NCBI RefSeq assembly: GCF_030345795.1
Contig: NZ_JAUALB010000001.1
Span: 3,588,001-3,652,000 of the forward strand
Reading direction: 5' to 3'
Source: Micromonospora sp. WMMA1363
GTDB lineage: Bacteria; Actinomycetota; Actinomycetes; Mycobacteriales; Micromonosporaceae
Length of the DNA stretch: 64,000 nucleotides
The position numbers and the translations under genes are program-made. Below the pieces are notes generated by a model. The model worked only from the letters and a program-made list of their open reading frames with translations. It was not told the origin of the DNA and ran no database searches. This document shows positions 60,238-64,000 of this stretch, piece after piece (the stretch's first letter is position 1; each line of letters begins with the position of its first letter).

Positions 60238-60410
60238 GTGCGGATCGAGGTGACCACTGCCGACGTCGCGGCGAGCCGTTTCGCGATCTCACCCCTCGGC
60301 GAGGCGATGTCCACGCTCCAGCTCTGCGCCGGGCAGAACGCCCGCCCCCGGCCTGGCTCCCTGGGTGGCCCGGGTGCGACCGGCGTACGCCCGCCGGATC
60401 TACGACTCCC
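60238..60410 (+). pseudogene. Truncated ArsR/DUF5937-like regulator fragment
   Basis: Behind AGGGAGG, GTG codons at 60232 or 60238 open VRIEVTTADVAASRFAISPL, GEAMSTLQLCAGQNARP, the N-terminus of an ArsR-type regulator group in actinobacteria. After about 60345 the matching continuation GLAPWVARVRPAYARRI is in a different frame, and beyond about 60410 similarity ends. So the gene is frameshifted and has lost its 3' part. The exact end is my estimate. Confidence 0.5.
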
Positions 60411-60414
60411 CCGA

Positions 60415-60568
60415 TGCGGTGGACCGGATCGCGGAAGTTCAAGATCGTCGCGGTGACAGTGGCCGGCACGGTGAGGGCTTGCGCTCCCATCTGGAAGTCG
60501 GAGTCGATCTGCGTGGTGACGTCGACCCCCGCACGTTCGTTGGCCCAGGCTGCCGCGGGCGACGTCAC
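60415..60568 (-). pseudogene. Start of a truncated gene coupled to the LLM oxidoreductase gene
   Basis: A GTG at 60568 overlaps the stop of the upstream LLM gene (GTGA) and opens VTSPAAAWANERAGVDVTTQ, IDSDFQMGAQALTVPATVTA, TILNFRDP. The composition is protein-like for about 50 residues, then turns into Arg/Gly/Pro-rich sequence antisense to the regulator fragment. It looks like a gene cut by the same deletion. I do not recognise the family and the end position is an estimate. Confidence 0.4.
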
Positions 60569-61626
60569 GCTCGCGGCGAGGGCGCCTCGGCCGACAGGCC
60601 CAGCACGTCAGCCGCGATGCGGTGGACCGTGCCGATTGTACGGTCGCGTCCGCCGGCCCCCTCCACCATGAGTAGCAGGTGCCGCACGCCGGGCAGGGTG
60701 GCAGCCTGGTCCAGGATCTCGCCGCAGCGGCGAGGCGAGCCGACGGGGTGGACGGTGATGAGGCGTTCCACGTAGCCGGCCAGATCCCGGTGACGCGCGG
60801 GAGTCCCGTCGAGGCGGACGTACTCGCGGGTGCCGGCCAGCAGCGCCGGAAGCCCCGCCCGGATCTCGTCGGCAGCCCGCGCATCGCTGTCCCCGACGTG
60901 CGCGAGGTGGGCGCTGGCGTGGCCGATCCGGTGTCCGTCGTGGCCGTGAACGGCGGCCACCTGGGCGTACCGGTCGAGCAGGCTAGCTTTCTCGGCGAGG
61001 TCGGCGTGTAGGCCGAGCAGCAGCGGCATGCCGTGCCGCGCGGCGAGGTCCACCGTCTGCGGCGAGGTTGCGGCGATCCATACCGGTATCCGGCGGGTGG
61101 GTCGCGGCACCACCGGCACCGGGCGGAAGGGGAAGCGGTCGTTGCCGGCCACGGTCGGTGCGCCGGACAGCCACCGGCCCAGCAGCTCCAGTGCGTCGTG
61201 GAAACCGGCGTGAAAGTGGTCCAGACCGACGCCGAAAACCTCCAGGTCCACCCAGGGGCCACCCCGGCCGACGCCGAGGCGGAACCGACCTCCGGACAAC
61301 TCGTCGAGCAGCACCGCCTCTTCGCCAAGAGCGACCGGGTGGCGGTTCGACAGGATGCAGGCCGCGGTGCCGACCGCGATGCTCCGGGTGCTGCCGAGCA
61401 GGTGCGCAGCGAAGGTGACCGCCGAGGGGCACACACCGTAGGAGATGAAGTGGTGCTCGGCCATCCACACCCCGGCGTACCCGGCAGCCTCCGCGGCCCG
61501 GCCATACTGGTGGGCGTCCGCCAGAGCCGCCGCGTGGGTGCCGCCCGAGCGCCGCCCGGCGAGCAGGAACAGGTGGACATCCACCTCCCGGCCCGCCCGC
61601 CGGGCGGTGACCGGGTCAGCAGTCAC
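60565..61626 (-). CDS. LLM-class flavin-dependent oxidoreductase
   Basis: The 353-residue protein has the bacterial luciferase-like layout: VDVHLFLLAGRRSGGTHAAA, EAAGYAGVWMAEHHFISYGV, RSIAVGTAACILSNRHPVAL, GRFRLGVGRGGPWVDLEVFG, and RRIPVWIAATSPQTVDLAAR, HGMPLLLGLHADLAEKASLL. It is expected to bind FMN or F420 and oxidise or reduce a small substrate. The GTG at 61626 overlaps the end of the SCO5389-family gene, so both are probably in one operon. Confidence 0.88.
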   Translation of the reverse strand: MTADPVTARRAGREVDVHLFLLAGRRSGGTHAAALADAHQYGRAAEAAGYAGVWMAEHHFISYGVCPSAVTFAAHLLGSTRSIAVGTAACILSNRHPVALGEEAVLLDELSGGRFRLGVGRGGPWVDLEVFGVGLDHFHAGFHDALELLGRWLSGAPTVAGNDRFPFRPVPVVPRPTRRIPVWIAATSPQTVDLAARHGMPLLLGLHADLAEKASLLDRYAQVAAVHGHDGHRIGHASAHLAHVGDSDARAADEIRAGLPALLAGTREYVRLDGTPARHRDLAGYVERLITVHPVGSPRRCGEILDQAATLPGVRHLLLMVEGAGGRDRTIGTVHRIAADVLGLSAEAPSPRA

Positions 61627-62008
61627 GCAGCTCGGGAGACTGGTTGAGCAACTGGCCGCGGGTGGACACGAAACGGCGGTAGGTGTCCGAATCGACGGCG
61701 GACCGGCGGAACGCCGCGATGCGGTGGCAGTTCTGGAAGGCCAGCTTCACACCGAAGTGACGCTCGAGGCTGGACCGGATGGCGTCACTGGCCAGGGCAC
61801 GCAGCAACTGACCCCGCTCGGACTCACTGGGCGGCGGAATGACATTGTCGGCGAACTCGGCGTCGGACGACTCCAGGTCCACCACCACTCGGCTGACGGT
61901 CTGCCAGGCGTACGGCAACGATTCTCGGACGCAGGCCACGAACGCCTCGTCGTCGACGGGACCGGATTCGGCGGCCCGCAACAGGACCGGTGGCACGGTG
62001 AGAGACAT
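61616..62008 (-). CDS. SCO5389-family protein
   Basis: The 130-residue protein (MSLTVPPVLLRAAESGPVDD) has EAFVACVRESLPYAWQTVSR, AEFADNVIPPPSESERGQLL, RALASDAIRSSLERHFGVKL, AFQNCHRIAAFR and ends GQLLNQSPELRDC. This pattern is that of the Streptomyces SCO5389 family of small proteins with no settled biochemical role. The ATG at 62008 has GAGGAGGA before it. A palindrome lies 17 bases upstream, so a metal- or stress-responsive regulator may control it together with the divergent permease genes. Confidence 0.85.
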   Translation of the reverse strand: MSLTVPPVLLRAAESGPVDDEAFVACVRESLPYAWQTVSRVVVDLESSDAEFADNVIPPPSESERGQLLRALASDAIRSSLERHFGVKLAFQNCHRIAAFRRSAVDSDTYRRFVSTRGQLLNQSPELRDC

Positions 62009-62024
62009 GCTCCTCCTCACACGA

Positions 62025-62046
62025 TAACGATCAACGATTGTCGTTA
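62025..62046. promoter_or_regulatory. Palindromic operator candidate between SCO5389-like and permease genes
   Basis: TAACGA at 62025-62030 and TCGTTA at 62041-62046 form an inverted repeat, and inside it AACGA-TTG-TCGTT (62033-62045) is a perfect 5-3-5 palindrome. A+T-rich palindromes like this are typical of Fur/Zur-type sites in actinobacteria. It lies 17 bases before the SCO5389-like start and 175 before the permease start. Confidence 0.5.
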
Positions 62047-62220
62047 GCGTCGCGACGTGAGCACACCATGTCACGGTCGGTGGCGTCAACGGCACCGCTC
62101 GTGTTCCACCGCCGACGGGGGACAGCCGGCGGCACGCGCCCACGCATCGCCTGAGTCGGAAGTCGAACTTGGCGCGGTGGCGCCCGCAACGCTGAGCTCC
62201 ATCACTGGGTTGATTCACTT

Positions 62221-63306
62221 GTGAGTGCAGCCGGACAGGTCAGCGGTGAGACTGACGTCCCCGAAGACCAGGCCGACGGGCACACGGCGCGACGGGGGCG
62301 GCATCACGGGTCGTTCATGCCGGCCGGCGCCGCGAGTGGCACCGAGGGGCACCCAGCGGAGGCGGGTACCGCCGTGGTCGTGGTCGTGACGGTACTGCTG
62401 GTACTGCTGGTGGTCGGGCAGTCACCAGTCACTGTCGGCCTTGGTGCTCGGCTGCTGGCGACGTGGACCACTGTCTTCGTTTCGGTGTTGGTGCAGGCGG
62501 TGCCCTTCTTGGTGGCGGGTGTGGTGTTGTCCGCAGTCATCGCTACATGCGTCCCGCCGTCGTTCTGGGCGCGGGCGCTGCCGGAACGATCCGTTCTCGC
62601 GGTGCCGGTTGCCGGCGCTGCCGGTGTGCTGCTTCCGGGTTGCGAGTGCGGCGCCGTACCGATGGGTGCTGCGCTCGTGCGCCGAGGCGTGACGCCGGCG
62701 GTCGCGGTGACGTTCCTACTGGCCGCGCCGGCGGTCAACCCGGTCGTACTCACGGCTACCGCGGTCGCGTTTCCGGCCAACCCGGAGATGGTGCTGGCGC
62801 GTGGCCTCGCCAGCATGACGGTGGCCGTGGCCATGGGCTGGCTGTGGTTGCGCTGGGGCCGCACGGACTGGATCAAGCTGCCGAGCCGGCCTGAAGAGAC
62901 CCGCCGGGCGCGAGCGTTCTGGCTGTCGCTACGCCACGACATTCTGCACGCCGGTGGGTTCCTGGTCGTCGGCGCGGCGGTCGCCGCGAGTGTCAACGTG
63001 TTGCTACCGGAACGGGCACTCGGTGTCGTTGTCGGCAACTGGGTCGTCGAGGTGCTGATCCTCGCCACGTTGGCCGTGGTCCTGTCGCTCTGTTCGGAGG
63101 CGGACGCTTTCGTCGCGGCGTCGATGTCGCAGTTCTCCCTGACCGCGCGGTTGGTGTTCCTGGTCGTCGGCCCCGCCGTCGACGTCAAGCTGATCGCCAT
63201 GCAGGCTGGGGTGTTCGGTGGTCGATTCACCCGCCGTTTCGTACCCGCCACACTGGCCGTCGCTATCGGTGTCGCGTCCGTAGCCGGCGCGGTCTTGCTG
63301 CCCTAG
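62221..63306 (+). CDS. Permease of the COG0701 (YcgR, PF03773) family
   Basis: The 361-residue protein has about eight membrane helices after a polar N-terminus with His residues (RRGRHHGS). Conserved loops are VLLPGCECGAVPMGAALVRR, a Cys pair likely to bind metal, FLLAAPAVNPVVLTATAVAF and LSLCSEADAFVAASMSQF. In other bacteria this subunit pairs with a TIGR03943 protein and several such pairs are under Zur control. The next gene is that partner. GTG start assigned at 62221; a later start is possible. Confidence 0.85.
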   Translation: MSAAGQVSGETDVPEDQADGHTARRGRHHGSFMPAGAASGTEGHPAEAGTAVVVVVTVLLVLLVVGQSPVTVGLGARLLATWTTVFVSVLVQAVPFLVAGVVLSAVIATCVPPSFWARALPERSVLAVPVAGAAGVLLPGCECGAVPMGAALVRRGVTPAVAVTFLLAAPAVNPVVLTATAVAFPANPEMVLARGLASMTVAVAMGWLWLRWGRTDWIKLPSRPEETRRARAFWLSLRHDILHAGGFLVVGAAVAASVNVLLPERALGVVVGNWVVEVLILATLAVVLSLCSEADAFVAASMSQFSLTARLVFLVVGPAVDVKLIAMQAGVFGGRFTRRFVPATLAVAIGVASVAGAVLLP

Positions 63307-63318
63307 CTCGGAGGACAG

Positions 63319-64000
63319 GTGCACCGCCTTGCTCAGTCGCTCCTGCTCCTGGTGTTCGGCGCCACCATGCTGCGGACGGGTCTGACCGACCTGCACCTGC
63401 GCTACGTTGCCGAGCCGTTGGGCCCGTTGCTGGTGGTCGCTGGCGGCACAGTCTTGATCGCCGCCCTGGTCGCGTTGCGGCACGACCTGGACCTGGCGGA
63501 CACACGGGCCACCGTCCGCGTCGGTCCGGGCTCGGTCGGCCATCAGCACGGCGGCGATCACGGTCCGGCGGTTGCCTGGCTGCTTGTCCTGCCCGTGCTC
63601 GCGCTGACGTTGCTGGCGCCGCCGGCGCTTGGCGCCTACCGAGCGGAGCGGACCGGCACCATGCTGCACCGGTCGCCGGGTGTGTCGTACCCGGCGTTGC
63701 CTGCCGAGGATCCCGTCACGCTCACCCTCTACGAATTCGCCTACCGGGCGTCAACGGACGCCGGCGCCTCTCTCGCCGGCCGCAGGGTCCGACTGATCGG
63801 TTTCGTCGCGACCGGTCCGGACGGCCGGCTCCTGCTGGCGCGGATCGTCGTGTCCTGCTGCGCCGCGGACGGCAGACCGATCAAGGTCGGCCTGACCGGT
63901 CAGGTACCTGCCAGGCTCGTCCCAGACACGTGGATAGAAGTCACTGGCCGGCGCAGCACTCGCATCGGCACCGACCCCGCCAACGACGGGCCCATCCCCT
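63319..64000 (+). CDS. TIGR03943-family (YcgQ-like) permease subunit, cut by the window end
   Basis: A GTG at 63319 behind GGAGG opens VHRLAQSLLLLVFGATMLRT, GPLLVVAGGTVLIAALVALR, a His-rich loop GHQHGGDHG, and AVAWLLVLPVLALTLLAPPA, then a periplasmic-side domain with VRLIGFVATGPDGRLLLARI and VVSCCAADGRPIKVGL. The frame is open to the last base, so at least 227 residues are visible. The layout, two spans and a C-terminal domain with a CC motif, matches the partner subunit of COG0701 permeases. It follows the permease stop by 12 bases. Confidence 0.85.
   Translation, partial: MHRLAQSLLLLVFGATMLRTGLTDLHLRYVAEPLGPLLVVAGGTVLIAALVALRHDLDLADTRATVRVGPGSVGHQHGGDHGPAVAWLLVLPVLALTLLAPPALGAYRAERTGTMLHRSPGVSYPALPAEDPVTLTLYEFAYRASTDAGASLAGRRVRLIGFVATGPDGRLLLARIVVSCCAADGRPIKVGLTGQVPARLVPDTWIEVTGRRSTRIGTDPANDGPIP

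Overview
The DNA is about 70% G+C, rich in GTG starts and overlapping ATGA/GTGA gene joints, and carries actinobacterial signature families (WhiB, DUF397 with DUF5753, SCO5389 family, CGNR). It fits a filamentous actinomycete, most likely a member of the Micromonosporaceae; no species can be named from the sequence alone. The window falls into two parts: an integrated mobile element from base 1 to about 41.03 kb, whose left end lies outside the window, and ordinary chromosome from tRNA-Thr(TGT) at 41026-41102 to the end.

The element is a hybrid. Its left two thirds are a siphovirus-type prophage. First come small early genes, a WhiB-like regulator, RecE-like and RecT-like recombination proteins, a RepA-like ATPase, a possible iteron origin, RusA and a Mom-like protein (0-10.5 kb). 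A lipoprotein and an HNH nuclease follow, then a terminase pair in inverted orientation (11.5-13.3 kb), and then portal, protease, HK97-type capsid, connectors, tail, tape measure, tail tip, a peptidase-like protein, tail fibre and holin (13.3-31.6 kb). Three unrelated insertion sequences have each cut a late gene: an IS701-family element in the gp10-like tail gene, an IS3-family element in the tail fibre gene and an ISKra4-family element in the holin gene. The virion programme is therefore almost certainly dead.

The right third (31.8-40.9 kb) looks like the transfer and control module of an actinomycete integrative and conjugative element. A minus-strand operon runs from a DUF6907 protein through membrane proteins and two micro-proteins to an FtsK/TraB-type translocase. 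It diverges from a UTRA-only protein plus a full GntR/UTRA regulator, and a tyrosine integrase sits next to the tRNA. Inside the operon, 14 copies of the hexamer TGGTCC/GGACCA lie within 423 bp, in all reading frames and both orientations. I read this as a possible recognition locus for the translocase (clt-like). No insertion disrupts this module, so the element may have lost virion production while keeping integration, control and possibly conjugation.

The chromosomal part holds a sugar ABC-transporter ATPase, cysS-rlmB, an IclR regulator, a GNAT enzyme and a secreted beta-propeller protein. It continues with a secreted S8 protease, an EamA exporter facing a CGNR regulator, an XRE/DUF5753-DUF397 pair and RidA facing a TetR regulator across a perfect palindrome. 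Two unrelated fumarases (class II and class I) follow, then a membrane-anchored PQQ-type propeller protein and a scar where two convergent truncated genes meet. Last come a LLM-type flavin oxidoreductase, a SCO5389-family protein, and a two-subunit permease pair (COG0701/TIGR03943) with a palindromic operator upstream, the second subunit cut by the window end.
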